Positions 37,090-48,472 of a stretch of DNA of 64,000 bases are shown one piece after another; position 1 is the first letter of the stretch; each line of letters opens with the position of its first letter. A model generated the notes under the pieces. The model was not told where the DNA came from. It ran no database searches and saw only the letters and a program-made list of their open reading frames with translations. Source of the stretch: Erigeron canadensis (Eukaryota > Streptophyta > Magnoliopsida > Asterales > Asteraceae); the NCBI RefSeq assembly GCF_010389155.1, contig NC_057763.1:40158645-40222644 (forward strand). Direction: 5' to 3'. The position numbers were made by a program, and so were the translations under genes.

Positions 37090-38532
37090 TTAACAATAAA
37101 ACTTACGCAGATTTGTTGCGTTCCATGTCCTGCTAACGGGGTTGCCATCTGTTGTTGAAAGCTTGTAAGCGCCATTTCCGACGACTGTATCAACTTTATA
37201 TGGTCCTTCCCACGTTGGTCCCATTTTCCTGAGGTATTCTACCTGGCTTGCGCTATTGAACCTGAGGACGTAATCTCCGACTTTGAAGCTGTCTGGGTGA
37301 ACTTTTCAGTTGTAATATTTCTCAATTCTTTGCTTATACGCAGCCTCCCTTATTGAAGCGATTTCTCTTCTTTCCTCCAAAAGGTCGAGGTTTACGCACA
37401 TTTTTGTATCATTAACATCTTCATTTACATTTGTCATTCGACATGTGGAAACTTGTATTTCCGCAGGCAAGACTGCTTCTGATCCAAAGGCTAGGGAGAA
37501 TGGGGTTTCCCCATTGCTTTGTTTGGGTGTTGTACGATGTGCCTAGAGTACTAATGGTAGTTCATCCACCCAGCCACTGTGGCTGCGTCCCAGCCTTTTT
37601 TCCAAACCTTGCACAATCTGTTTGTTGATTGCTTCTACTTGCCCATTACCTTGTGGGTGATATACGAATGTGAAGGATTGCTTTATGTTTAGCCTTTGAC
37701 ACATTTCTGTGAACGTACCCTCCGCGAATTGTTTTCCATTATCAGACACAATCATTTGTGGTAACCCAAAGCGATATATTATACATTCCCAGACAAAATT
37801 CTCAATTGTCTTTCCGTTTATTGTCGCCACGGGTTTTGCTTCTACCCATTTTGTGAAATAATCGATAGCCACAATTAGAAATTTTACCTTTCCTGGTGCT
37901 TTTGGTAGTGGCCCTACTATGTCGATTCCCCACTTTGTAAATGGCCACGCAGATGTTACTGACGTCATATCCTGCTTTGGTAGCCTGGGGGCGTTTGCGT
38001 GTAGTTGACATGCTTCACAATTTTGCAAGAGCTTGGTTGCGTCTCTATGCATTGATGGCCAAAAATACCCTAGGCGCAGTGCTTTTGTCGCCACTGACCT
38101 GGGTCCTGCGTGTAGTCCGCAGATTCCTTCATGGATTTCAAAATTTATTGTTTCTGCCTGTTTGGGTCCCACACAGCGTAACCATGGGGTCAAAAATGCC
38201 TTCTTGTAAAGGTTCACATCCATCAACTTGTATTGTGGAGCTTTAATTCTTATTTTCCTTGCTTCGTTTTCGTCTTCCGGTAGTATCCCGTTCACCAAAT
38301 ATTCGGTTATCGGTTTCATCCAGTTTTTTCCTTCTTCTTTAACCAAATCATGCACCTGCTTCTCGTATATGGATCTTTCTTTCAGGACCTCTATTAGTAC
38401 TTTCTTCCCCAGGTGTTCAAATGTTAATGAGGCTCGCTTGCTTAAAGCATCGGCTTTTTTTTTTTTATTTCTTCGTATGTGCTCGATGTCGAAGCTTTCA
38501 AATTGCTCGATTAATTCCTTTGTTTTTCCCAA
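37090..38532 (-). pseudogene. Integrase of the outer Tat-lineage element, with nonsense mutations
   Basis: The region encodes a linker, the zinc-binding part (CEACQLHANAPRLP), and an rve core with WGIDIVGPLPKAPG, IVSDNGKQFAEG and YHPQGNGQVEAINKQI, giving the D,D,E triad. The C-terminal tail contains WEGPYKVDTVVGNGAYKL and ends at TAA 37092-37090. Two in-frame stops interrupt it: TAG at 37545-37543, where a Trp is expected, and TGA at 37308-37306. It is downstream of and slightly overlapping the RNase H frame (38498), with a one-base shift near 38587. Inactive remnant. Confidence 0.88.
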
Positions 38533-39310
38533 ATATAGCCTTATGATTTCTCCTTTGGCCTCGTATTCTTCTTTTACTTGGTTTGGCTACCAGCTGGGAG
38601 TCCACAAATGCTTTGATGCTTCCGATTTTCATATCTTTGGCCATGTCCAATCCTGCTATTAGTGCCTCGTATTCTGCTTCATTGTTCGTTGTTTCAAACT
38701 CGAATCTTAGGGCATATGTGTATTCTTGTTTGTCTGGGCTTACTAGACGTATTCCAGCCCCGTAGCCTTCTGAACTTGACGCTCTGTCTGTGTATAATTC
38801 CCAGGTTTCAGAATCTGCTTCCCCGGTGACTGTGAGTGTCGTGGAGTGAGTTACTGAATTTCCTGTTTCCCTTATTTCGGTAATGAAGTCTGCTAGGATC
38901 TGCCCTTTGACTGCGTGCCTTGCCCTATATTCGATATCATATGCTCTTAGCTTGATTCCCCATTTTGCCATTCTTCCAGATTTTTCTGGTTTTGTTAAAA
39001 TTGGTCTTAGCGGTTTGTCTGAGAGTACCACAATTAGATGCCCTTGGAAGTACCTGCGTAGTCTTCTTGCTGCGTGAACAAGTGCTAACACAAGCTTCTC
39101 CATCTCTGGGTAGTTTGCTTCTGCGCCTTGCAGTATTCTACTCACAAAGTATATTGGCATTTGTTTCCTGTCCCTTTCTGTTAATAGAACTGAGCTGACA
39201 CATTCAGCGGAGGCTGCGAGGTATATGTACAGGGTCTCACCTTTCCTTGGGGATGTCAAGGTGGGGAGTTCTACTATGTGCTTTTTCATTTCTGCTATGT
39301 GCTTTTTCAC
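38498..39310 (-). pseudogene. RNase H plus second (archaeal-type) RNase H of the outer element
   Basis: The first domain contains LYIYLAASAECVSSVLL and KQMPIYFVSRILQGAE. After VKGQILADFI a second RNase H begins at WELYTDRASSSEGYGAGI with NNEAEYEALIAGL and FVDSQLV. A tandem second RNase H is characteristic of the Tat lineage. The usual YTDGAS is YTDRAS here. A 22-bp duplication at 39273-39310 joins it out of frame to the reverse transcriptase, and an extra base near 38587 breaks it from integrase. Confidence 0.85.
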
Positions 39311-39944
39311 ATGTCAAGGGGTCTCGCCTTTCCTTTGTCCATTCAAATCCTTTTTTGGCCCCGCAGTTCTTTAATGTCTTGAAAAATGGCAATTGCCTAT
39401 CCGCTCCTTTTGAAAGAAAGCGACTCAATGTTGCGAGTTTGCCGTTTAAGCTTTGTACCTCTTTTACTGTCTTTGGAGCTGGTAGTTCGAGTATCTTGTT
39501 TACCTTAGATAGGTTTGCTTGGATTCCCCTATCTGAGATATAATACCCTAGGAACTTCTCAGCTTCCATTCCAAAAGAGCATTCTTTGGGGTTGAGCTTC
39601 ATTTTTATCTTTCGTAGTGTTTCGAAGGTTTCTTGGATGTCTGCAAGTAGTTCTTCCTCCGTTCTGCTTTTGATGACCATATCATCTACGTAGACCTCTA
39701 GGTTTCGCCCAATTTGCTTGTGGAATGCTTTGTCTACGAGTCGTTGATAGGTTGCTCCTGCGTTTTTTAGTCCAAATGGCATCTTTGTGTAGCAGAATGT
39801 TCCTTTGCTTGTATGAAAAGATGTCTTTTCTTCATCTTCCTTAGCCATTTGTATTTGATGGTATCCTTTATAGGCGTCTAAGAAGCACTTCCATTTATGT
39901 TATGCTAAAGATTCAACTTTCTAGTCTATTTCTGGTAGTGGATA
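39237..39944 (-). pseudogene. Reverse transcriptase, C-terminal part, of the outer element
   Basis: The frame contains KMPFGLKNAGATYQRLV, the catalytic YVDDMVIKS, and the thumb LNPKECSFGMEAEKFLGYY. It is cut at 39944 by the inner retrotransposon, and its N-terminal half continues at 51125. The 90 bases nearest the cut hold TAG (39923-39921) and TAA (39902-39900). One copy of TATCC is duplicated at the break. Confidence 0.88.
39940..39944. repeat. Target-site duplication of the inner element (left)
   Basis: GGATA here and at 51125-51129, immediately outside TGTGACA...TGTGACA. Confidence 0.92.
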
Positions 39945-40429
39945 TGTGACATCTGTCACCAAAACTGGTAATTTATTATAGTCTCTAACTTACATTCCAA
40001 ATTTCTTGACTAGTCAATATGCCTATATAGTATAACAAGCATAGAAATGTGGTGATCATTTCCAATATGGGATTTCTATTACTTGAATTTCAATAGTTTA
40101 GGATTGAGATATTTGATCTTCCTAAACGTAGATGACTATAACTATCCCCGTAATTTCTAGACTTGTAATTGTTAGTCATATTTATTTCTAGACATTGATA
40201 AATTAGTATACGCTATTTAGTGGTGAACGAAATCAATAATTATAAAAGTAATATATAATTAGTATAAGTAGTAAGATGGTAATAGTAATAGTAAAATATC
40301 ATATGTTTAGTAAAAAATTTTAGTCATATATATATTACAACAATTTAATGGTGAGCAAGGAATTTTAATTCCATTAGAATTCTTATGATACATTAAGTCT
40401 AATCATAAACTAACTAAAACACTTATCTC

Positions 40430-40460
<31 letters not shown>

Positions 40461-42600
40461 ACTATACCCTAAATAATAAAAAAAAAAAAACCAAAACCCT
40501 TTTTGATTTTGCTTCTCTTTTGCCGATCAACAAACAAACATCACAACATAAAATATATTTTTTATTATTATTAATCATCTCATTGTCAAAGCAAACTTTG
40601 GTAAGTTTAATTATAATTCTATTGAATCTTGATTTAAATTACAATTAATAATAAAATTCTTAAAGATTATATTCTATTCTTCTTTTCAAGGTATCTAAGA
40701 AGAAGATCATCAATCTTGGGGTAAAATCACTTGTCTTCTCTTTTCATATATATTAGTCTTTTTAATTATTAATATATATATATATAAGCATATCTTTTTT
40801 ATTTATTAATTTTTATTTATAAGTAACCTATTTGATGAATATATATTATGGCAAATTTATAATAATGAATGAAAGGGTTTTTTTTAGGGTTAAATCAAAA
40901 GCTTGAAGTATAAATCATATTAATGTTAAAAGTTTAAGTATTTAATGAAGCATAATAATTAATGTAATAAAAGAAATCCAATTATGAAGGCATGAAAATC
41001 ATAATAACAGATTTAATTAGGTGTTGGAAAGATTTGAAAGTTTATATATAAATATTAGTTGTAGTAGTCTTTAAAACAGTAAGTTTGGGTTTCGTTTTGT
41101 TAACTTTGAAAGGTCGTATCTTGGTCATGGGAGATGGTTAAGTCACGTTTTTGGTGTCTAAAATTAAGTTCAGGAAGTCTACTTTCTGGTGGAAGCAGTT
41201 TCGTGTCAAAATATGAAGTTTAAGGTTGTCAAACGAATTTTATAACAAAACTGCGCAAAGCTGAATTTTCCGAACAGATTTTGGTCGACTTCAAATAGTC
41301 ATATCTTGGTCGATTTTATGAACTGGACAATTATTTTTCTCCAGAAATTTTTTTGAGATGTTAAGATTGTACAGTAAAAAAATTGGATTTTTTTGAATCT
41401 TCGAAGGCCCTTAACTTTTATAAAACTTTTCTGTGTGCGAACAGTGATTTTTCTGACTAGTCTGTAATCATTGAATTTTAAAAATAGTTAACGTGCCAAA
41501 TAAATTATGTAAAAATTCATGTAAGTATATAACACTCTAAGGTAATAGTAGTTAAGATTTGGAATCTTGAATCATTCGTTTCATCCTAATAAAAAATAGA
41601 TAAAGTTACCAAAAATTTCAGTTAATATGAACTTGTAGAATTTAATCTTAAATCAGTAAAACAAATATTATATATTAAGTTATGTGACTTGTAACTTAAT
41701 AATATATGACAAATCAGTTGTGAATATTTTGAAAGTAGCCATATGTGTATTTCATCAAATACGGGTTACAATGGACGGTTCTTGACCATGTCCATAATTG
41801 TAACTTGTTCATATTTATATGTTGTGTAGATTCTAGCGACCTTGTTGGATTTGCATAACTACTTGCTTGTTGAGGTGAGTTTCGTGGCCCTTTTTATATT
41901 ATTTCTTTGGGGGAAAATGATGCTCAAAACACTTTTCATTTCTTTACTAGCTGTGCCAAAACTTGTTTGTTTTCATGGACAAATACGTGTAATTATGAAA
42001 TGTGTATGCTAGCTTGCTTGTATTGATTTCTTTGATGCAATAGATGTCTTTTGATATCTATTGAAGACTATTGGAAAACTATCGACCAACTTTATACTCC
42101 AGCTGGTAGTTGTTGGTATTTAAAGCATGATTGAGTTGTTGGCAGGAGTGATGAGGATTTTGTTGTTGGATAACTATGATGGCATTGATCATTATTTAGT
42201 ATGCTACTACATGTTTATATTTACGCTATTGTCCAAAACTTGATATATCATGCACAGCAAACTCATTTGTATTCCTTTAAACCTACGAACTCACCAACAT
42301 TATGTTGACATTTTCGAGCATTCATTTTCAGGTAATAACAATGTTTAAGAAGATTGAGCTTATGGACTTTAGGAAGACCAATAAAGAGATCCTTCATGGA
42401 CTCCTAGATTGCATGTGAAACATTGAACGCTATTTGCAATTATTACTTCTTTGCTATTTGAGGCGTGTTGCCTAGACTTTCCGTTTATGGAATTTACATT
42501 TATTTGAATTTCATTTAGTATGACTCTATTATAAAGTCCATGTGCCATTGCTATATCTTTTAGTCATATCCTACGATTCCGTCTAAGGTGGGGTGTGACA
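39945..42600 (+). repeat. 5' LTR of the inner Tekay-like element
   Basis: 2656 bp, TGTGACATCTGTCACC to GGTGGGGTGTGACA. It contains an (AT)n run at about 40432-40457. Nearly identical to 48473-51124. The part from 40886 onward is shared with the solo LTR at 34603. Confidence 0.93.
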
Positions 42601-42620
42601 GATTGGTATCAGAGCCGTGG
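42601..42620 (+). other. Primer-binding site for initiator tRNA-Met
   Basis: TGGTATCAGAGCC begins 4 nt inside the LTR border, the usual minus-strand primer site of plant chromoviruses. Confidence 0.88.
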
Positions 42621-42848
42621 TTATAGAGAATTAAGTGGTTTGGCCTAGACTATAACCTAAGTACCCTCATATAGTGTACATTATAGGAACTATTTGTGCA
42701 TCGTATATGTGTGAGTACTTTCATTAGATAGCACTAGTTATGTGAGCCTTATATTTGCGTTTAATTGTTAATTATGATGAAGCCTTATGTGCTTAGATTA
42801 GTGCAAAGTTTCAACCTGTAATTTTAACGTAGCTAGTTTTACTTAGTC

Positions 42849-43274
42849 ATGGCACGTACAAAGAAAACAGCCCGTAAGAGTTCCGCATGGAGGGACATAA
42901 TCATCCGTCGACAACTTAAAAGGGACGCCGCAGCTAACAAGGAAACCCCCGCTCAAGAACCATCTCAGAAGCCTAGAGTTTCCTCTGAAAGCGAACCGTC
43001 AGAAGATCCTAACTACTACTCCAAGACAGTTATAATCATCGATTCTGACAGCGAGCCGGAGGAAGAACCGGACTATGATTCTAAGGCAGACCCCGAAAGC
43101 GTTCATAAGGGAAAGACAATGAAGGCTACGATAAAGGACAACAGAAGCTATAGTCCTACTAGCTCAGTAAGCTCTCAAGAGAGCCGGATCGGACCAGCAC
43201 GACAACAAGCTCCTTATCCTCCCACCATTTCCTCCAACTCCCCTTATGACGCCACTTGCACGTGGGAGGGCTAG
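42849..43274 (+). CDS. Retrotransposon accessory ORF with a histone H3-tail-like N-terminus
   Basis: A 141-residue ORF between the primer site and gag. It starts MARTKKTARKS, identical to histone H3 positions 1-10 except Q5K. Residues 20-28 (RRQLKRDAA, initiator Met counted) resemble H3 RKQLATKAA two residues further on, so capture of an H3 tail is more likely than chance. VIIIDSDSEP (61-70) fits a SUMO-interacting motif with an acidic flank. Two copies of an acidic SEP-Y-SK pattern occur (about 46-59 and 66-79), then a Ser/Pro-rich tail. No histone fold, helicase or enzyme domain is present. It is separated from gag by about 450 bp. Translation is unproven. Function is unknown, and a role as a decoy or guide for H3-tail readers or writers is inference. 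Confidence 0.7.
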   Translation: MARTKKTARKSSAWRDIIIRRQLKRDAAANKETPAQEPSQKPRVSSESEPSEDPNYYSKTVIIIDSDSEPEEEPDYDSKADPESVHKGKTMKATIKDNRSYSPTSSVSSQESRIGPARQQAPYPPTISSNSPYDATCTWEG

Positions 43275-43728
43275 CCTTTAAGGACTATCTAGGAATCCTA
43301 TCGAACTTGCATTAGCTTCTTTTTTCTTACTTTCTTTTTGGATTTTATTCTTATGTCTTGGATTCCTTCTTTCAAATTTGGAAATTTCTTGGATTTATAA
43401 ATTTTTTTAGATTGATTGATTAATCGAAATGTCGTGCTTGGTATATGGATCTATGTGTTTTGTGGCAATTATTTATGAAGGATGTGCTGAATTTGTGACA
43501 TGTGAATTTGGACGATAAAAACATGTGTGGTGGGATGTAGTTGTAATTACGGTGCGCAACGTGATTACAAATACATCACAACACACATGCGCTTATATGA
43601 CCAAGTTTGCTGATCAAACTCAACACAATTAACAAATTGGACAAGGTGTAAGAATTTTGCCATGAGTAGTAGTTATTCATTGAAAGTCTTCATCAAGTAC
43701 TTATAAATCCTTTCTCTTTGTGTAGAAA
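43275..43728 (+). other. Leader between the H3-like ORF and gag
   Basis: A noncoding spacer rich in T at first, then mixed. No ORF or splice signal stands out with confidence. Confidence 0.5.
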
Positions 43729-45723
43729 ATGAATAGAGGAGGAAGAAATGGAGGACGTGGAGGTAGAGGTGGTGGTCGTGGTGGAAATAATGGGGTTAAT
43801 GATGGAGAAGGTGATGGTGGCAATCCGGATATTGCAAACATGATCACTCAGCAAATAGTTGCCGCTATTCCTACTATTGTTACTCAAGTGACCGCTGTTG
43901 TTCTTAATGCAAACAACAATAACCCTAATAATAATAACAATAATGAGAATAACAATAACAACAATGAGAACAACAATAACAATAATGAGAACAATAATAA
44001 CAATAATGAAAATAACAATGATGGTAATCAGAATAACAACATCATTGGAGGCAATAATAATGGATGCACCTATAGGGAGTTTCAATATTGTAAACCACCA
44101 GATTTTGATGGCAAGGGAGGAGCATTGGCAGCCACTAGATGGATAGAGAAAATGGAAGCTGTCATGGATATTAGCAACTGTGCAGAGAATCAAAAGGTGA
44201 AGTATGCCGCAGCTTCACTGACTAATAAAGCATTGACATGGTGGAACACTGAGATACAAGCTAGGGGTAGAGTAGCAGCTGTGGGGATGACATGGGACGA
44301 GTTTAAGGAATTACTACTGGAAGAATTCTGTCCGAAAAATGAAATGCAGAAGTTGGAAAATGAATTTTGGAATCATTCAATGGTAGGAGCCAAACATGCC
44401 GCTTACACTGATCGGTTTTATGAGCTTGCCAAACTAGTACCTCATCTAGTTAGACCTGAATCAAATAGGATCCAGAGGTACATCTATGGTCTTGTTCCCC
44501 AAATTCGTGGGCTTGTGTCAGCAACTGAGCCAACCACGATTCAAAGTGCTATTCAGAAAGCAGGATCTTTAACGGATGAAATGGTGAGAAATGGGTCATT
44601 GTCTAAGGTTAATGAGAAAAGGAAGGATGGTACTGAGACAAGTGGGTCAAAGAATACTGATGGAAATAACAAGAAGGCAAAAATGGCAACGGGGTTGATG
44701 GCAACGGATGCGACTAAGATCGGATATACGGGTTCTGCTCCAAAGTGTACAAAATGTCAATTCCATCATTTCCAAAATTCACCTTGCCGTTTGTGTACAA
44801 ACTGCAACCGATTTGGACACCTTGCTAGGGACTGTCGAGTGGGAGTCAAGCAGGTGGCTCCGGTGAATGCTGTTAACCCGATAAATAACCGTGGAACGTG
44901 CTATGAGTGCGGTAGTCATAACCATTACCGCAACACGTGTCCAAATTTGAACCGAGCATGGGGTCAGAGGGGTAATAATCCAAATCAAGTACTAGCTATT
45001 GGTGGAACTCAGAATCAAGGAAATAATCAAGGACAAAGAGCTAACAATCAGAATCAAGTGGTAGCTAATGGAGGAAATCGGAATCAAGGGAATAATGCCA
45101 ACCAAGCCCGTGGTAGAGCTTTTGTCATGGTAGCAAATGAAGCTCGTCAAGATCCAAATATTGTGACGGGTACGTTTTCCTTAAACAATCACCTTGCTAC
45201 AGTATTATTCGACTCTGGTGCTGAGTACAGTTTTGTTTCTATTAAGTTTATGCCACTCCTAGATAGAGAACCCATAATATTGAATACTTATTTCTTGGTT
45301 GAGGTAGCTAATGGAAAATTTGATAGAGTTGATAGAATCGTTAATGATTGTACCTTAGAAATAGAAGGTCATCTGTTCAGTGTTAACCTTCTGCCTTTCT
45401 CGTTAAGGAGTTTTGACGTAGTTATTGGTATGGATTGGCTATCGAAGCATAGAGCCGAGATAATTTGCTATGAGAAGGTGGTCCGTATACCGCTAGGAAA
45501 TAGTGAAATGCTACTCATATACGGGGAGCGGGCGGAGGAAAATCAGAAGCACCTCATGGGCATTCAGGCTAACGAGAAGAAACTCGAAGATATTCCTATC
45601 GTACAGGATTTCCCACAAGTTTTTCCCGAAGATCTAACAGGATTACCTCCTGTAAGACAAGTTGAATTCCGTATAGATCTTATCCGGGAGCGACGCCAGT
45701 CGCCAAAGCTCCATACCGTTTAG
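43729..45723 (+). CDS. Gag and protease of the inner Tekay-like element
   Basis: A 664-residue frame. It opens with an RGG-type Gly/Arg segment ([19 protein letters not shown]), then a long poly-Asn stretch (about 60-110), the capsid-like gag domain (about 130-245), and two zinc knuckles ([14 protein letters not shown] near 355 and [14 protein letters not shown] near 390, the latter with Asn where Gly is usual). A Gln/Asn-rich linker leads to the aspartic protease with active site [10 protein letters not shown] (about 493). The frame ends early after [14 protein letters not shown] because one base is missing from a C run at about 45684. Gag packages the RNA; protease cleaves the polyprotein. 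Confidence 0.92.
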   Translation: MNRGGRNGGRGGRGGGRGGNNGVNDGEGDGGNPDIANMITQQIVAAIPTIVTQVTAVVLNANNNNPNNNNNNENNNNNNENNNNNNENNNNNNENNNDGNQNNNIIGGNNNGCTYREFQYCKPPDFDGKGGALAATRWIEKMEAVMDISNCAENQKVKYAAASLTNKALTWWNTEIQARGRVAAVGMTWDEFKELLLEEFCPKNEMQKLENEFWNHSMVGAKHAAYTDRFYELAKLVPHLVRPESNRIQRYIYGLVPQIRGLVSATEPTTIQSAIQKAGSLTDEMVRNGSLSKVNEKRKDGTETSGSKNTDGNNKKAKMATGLMATDATKIGYTGSAPKCTKCQFHHFQNSPCRLCTNCNRFGHLARDCRVGVKQVAPVNAVNPINNRGTCYECGSHNHYRNTCPNLNRAWGQRGNNPNQVLAIGGTQNQGNNQGQRANNQNQVVANGGNRNQGNNANQARGRAFVMVANEARQDPNIVTGTFSLNNHLATVLFDSGAEYSFVSIKFMPLLDREPIILNTYFLVEVANGKFDRVDRIVNDCTLEIEGHLFSVNLLPFSLRSFDVVIGMDWLSKHRAEIICYEKVVRIPLGNSEMLLIYGERAEENQKHLMGIQANEKKLEDIPIVQDFPQVFPEDLTGLPPVRQVEFRIDLIRERRQSPKLHTV

Positions 45724-48465
45724 CACCTACCGAAATGCAAGAGCTGTCTAATCAACTCCAAGAGCTCCAAGAAAAAGGCTTCATCAGACCTAGTCATTCG
45801 CCTGGGGAGCACCAGTATTGTTTGTCAAGAAGAAAGATGGTTCGTTTCGTATGTGCATCGATTACCGGGAGTTGAACAAACTGACAGTTAAGAATCGTTA
45901 CCCTCTTCCTAGAATCGACGACTTATTCGATCAACTTCAAGGTGCGAAGTTCTTCTCGAAAATAGACCTTCGGTCCGGATATCATCAACTCAGAGTTAAT
46001 GAAGCAGATATTCCAAAAACAGCATTCAGGACTCGATATGGACATTTTGAGTTCTTAGTCATGCCTTTCGGTTTGACTAATGCACCCGCAGTTTTCATGG
46101 ATTTGATGAACCGCGTATGCAAACCCTATCTCGATAAGTTTGTTATTGTATTCATTGATGACATTTTAATCTATTCGAAGTCTAAGGAAGAACATGAATC
46201 TCACTTGAAAATGATTCTTGAACTACTTGGAAAGAGAGATTGTTTGCTAAGTTTTCGAAGTGCGACTTTTGGTTACAAGAAGTTCATTTCCTTGGGCATG
46301 TAGTGAATAGTGAAGGAATCCATGTTGACCCCAGTAAGATCAAAGCAGTAAAAGATTGGAAGACTCCTACGACGCCATCAGAGGTTCGTTCATTTCTAGG
46401 CTTGGCCGGGTATTATCGACGATTCATCGCTAACTTCTCGAAAATCGCTCAACCACTTACTCAGTTAACCCAAAAGGATAAGAAGTTTGATTGGGGAGAT
46501 AAGCAAGAAAAGGCATTCCAAACACTGAAAGAAAATCTATGTAACGCTCCTATTCTTACCCTCCCCGATGGTCCGGACGATTTTGTAGTTTATTGTGATG
46601 CTTCAAATCAAGGTTTGGGATGTGTACTAATGCAAAGGGGTAAAGTGATTGCTTATGCCTCTCGGCAACTCAAAATCCATGAGAAAAACTACACCACCCA
46701 TGACTTGGAGCTTGGTGCAGTGGTTTTTGCACTCAAATGTTGGAGGCACTATCTCTATGGGACGAAAAGTGTGATCTACACCGATCACAAGAGTCTCCAA
46801 CATATTTTCGATCAAAAGGAGTTGAATATGCGACAGAGGCGGTGGATTGAATTATTTAGTGACTATGATTGTGAGATTCGTTACCATCCGGGTAAGGCGA
46901 ATGTTGTGGCTGACGCGTTAAGTAGGAAAGAAATAATTAAGCCAAAGCGAGTACGAGCATTGATCATGACAATTCATTCGGATATAAAATCAATGATAAG
47001 TCGGGCTCAAGATGAAGCATTGCAGAATATCAATGTAGAAAAAGAAGGGTTACGTGACCTTGATCAGCAAATGGAGCGTAAAGAGGATGGAGTACTGTAC
47101 TTTGTAGGACGAATATGGATTCCACTTACAGGTGGATTAAGAACAGTGATTTTGGACGAGGCACATAGTACGAGATACTCCGTACACCCGGGAGCTGATA
47201 AAATGTATCACGACCTTAAGGATTTGTATTGGTGGCCGGGAATGAAAAGAGATATAGCCAGTTATGTCAGTGGATGCTTAACATGTCTAAAAGTCAAAGC
47301 TGAACATAATAAACCACCGGGTTTATTAGTGCAACCACAACTTCCCGAATGGAAATGGGAAAGAATAACCATGGATTTTATTACAAAGCTGCCAAGAACT
47401 AGTAGTGGGCATGACAAGATTTGGGTGATAGTAGATAGATTGACAAAGTCTGCGCACTTTATAGCTATCCGTGAGAGCTACACAATGGAGCAGTTAGCAA
47501 GGATTTATATAAAGGAGATAGTGGCAAAGCATGGAATTCCGGTGTCTATTATATCTGATCGTGATAGTCATTTCACATCACGATTTTGGCAGTCATTGCA
47601 AAAGGCATTGGGAACACGTTTAGACCTGAGTACGGCTTACCATCCTCAAACCGATGGCCAAAGTGAGCGTACTATTCAGACTTTGGAAGATATGCTTAGG
47701 GCGTGTGTGATGGACTTTGGGGGAAGCTGGGATATTCACCTTCCTCTAGTTGAGTTCTCGTACAATAATAGTTATCATTCAAGTATTAAGTGTGCTCCAT
47801 TTGAAGCTTTATATGGACGGAAATGTCGCTCACCTGTTGTTTGGGCTGAGGTTGGAGAAAGTCAGTTGATTGGTCCGGAGATTGTACAAGAGACAACAGA
47901 TAGGATTTTTCAAATCAAAGAAAGACTGAAAGCAGCTAGAGACCGCCAAAAGAGCTACGCCGACAAACGGCGAAGGCCTTTAGAATTTAATGTTGGTGAT
48001 AAAGTGTTACTTAAAGTGTCGCCTTGGAAGGGCATGGTTCGATTTGGAAAGAAAGGAAAGTTGGCACCAAGGTACGTTGGACCGTTTGAAATTGTTGAAC
48101 GGATTGGTCCGGTAGCTTATCGTTTAAGACTACCTCAAGAACTAAGTAGGATACATGATACATTCCACGTGTCAAATCTCAAGAAGTGTCTCGCGGATAC
48201 AAGTTTGCATGTACCGCTAGACGACATTAAGATTGATGACAAGTTACATTTTGTGGAAGAACCAGTTGAGATCATGGATCGAGAACTTAAGACATTAAAA
48301 CGTAGTAAAATCCCAATTGTCAAGGTCCGGTGGAATTCAAAGCGAGGGCCAGAGTTTACTTGGGAGCGAGAGGATCAAATGAAAATCAAATATCCACATC
48401 TATTTGATGCTACGTCTTTCAACCGTAACTCCAACAGAATTTCGAGACGAAATTCTCTCAAGTAG
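45724..48465 (+). pseudogene. Pol of the inner element: RT, RNase H, integrase, chromodomain (frameshifted)
   Basis: RT spans about 45725-46480 with [20 protein letters not shown] and catalytic [10 protein letters not shown]. RNase H follows ([17 protein letters not shown], ending ADALSRKE). Integrase has the HHCC region (HPGADK...CLTCLKVK), [20 protein letters not shown] and [20 protein letters not shown]. The tail has [29 protein letters not shown] and a chromodomain-like end ([19 protein letters not shown]). Three one-base losses break the frame: about 45684, 45803 and 46233, each in a run of identical bases. From 46240 to 48465 the frame is fully open. Chromodomains of this type bind methylated H3 tails and guide integration. 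Confidence 0.93.
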
Positions 48466-48472
48466 GGGAGAC

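Noticed and set aside
42849..43274. A host histone H3 gene
   Set aside because: There is no histone fold after the tail, the product is 141 residues of low-complexity sequence, and it sits between the LTR and gag.
43693..44193. Minus-strand ORF of 166 codons rich in Ile/Val
   Set aside because: It is the shadow of the AAC/AAT-rich poly-Asn stretch of gag read backward.
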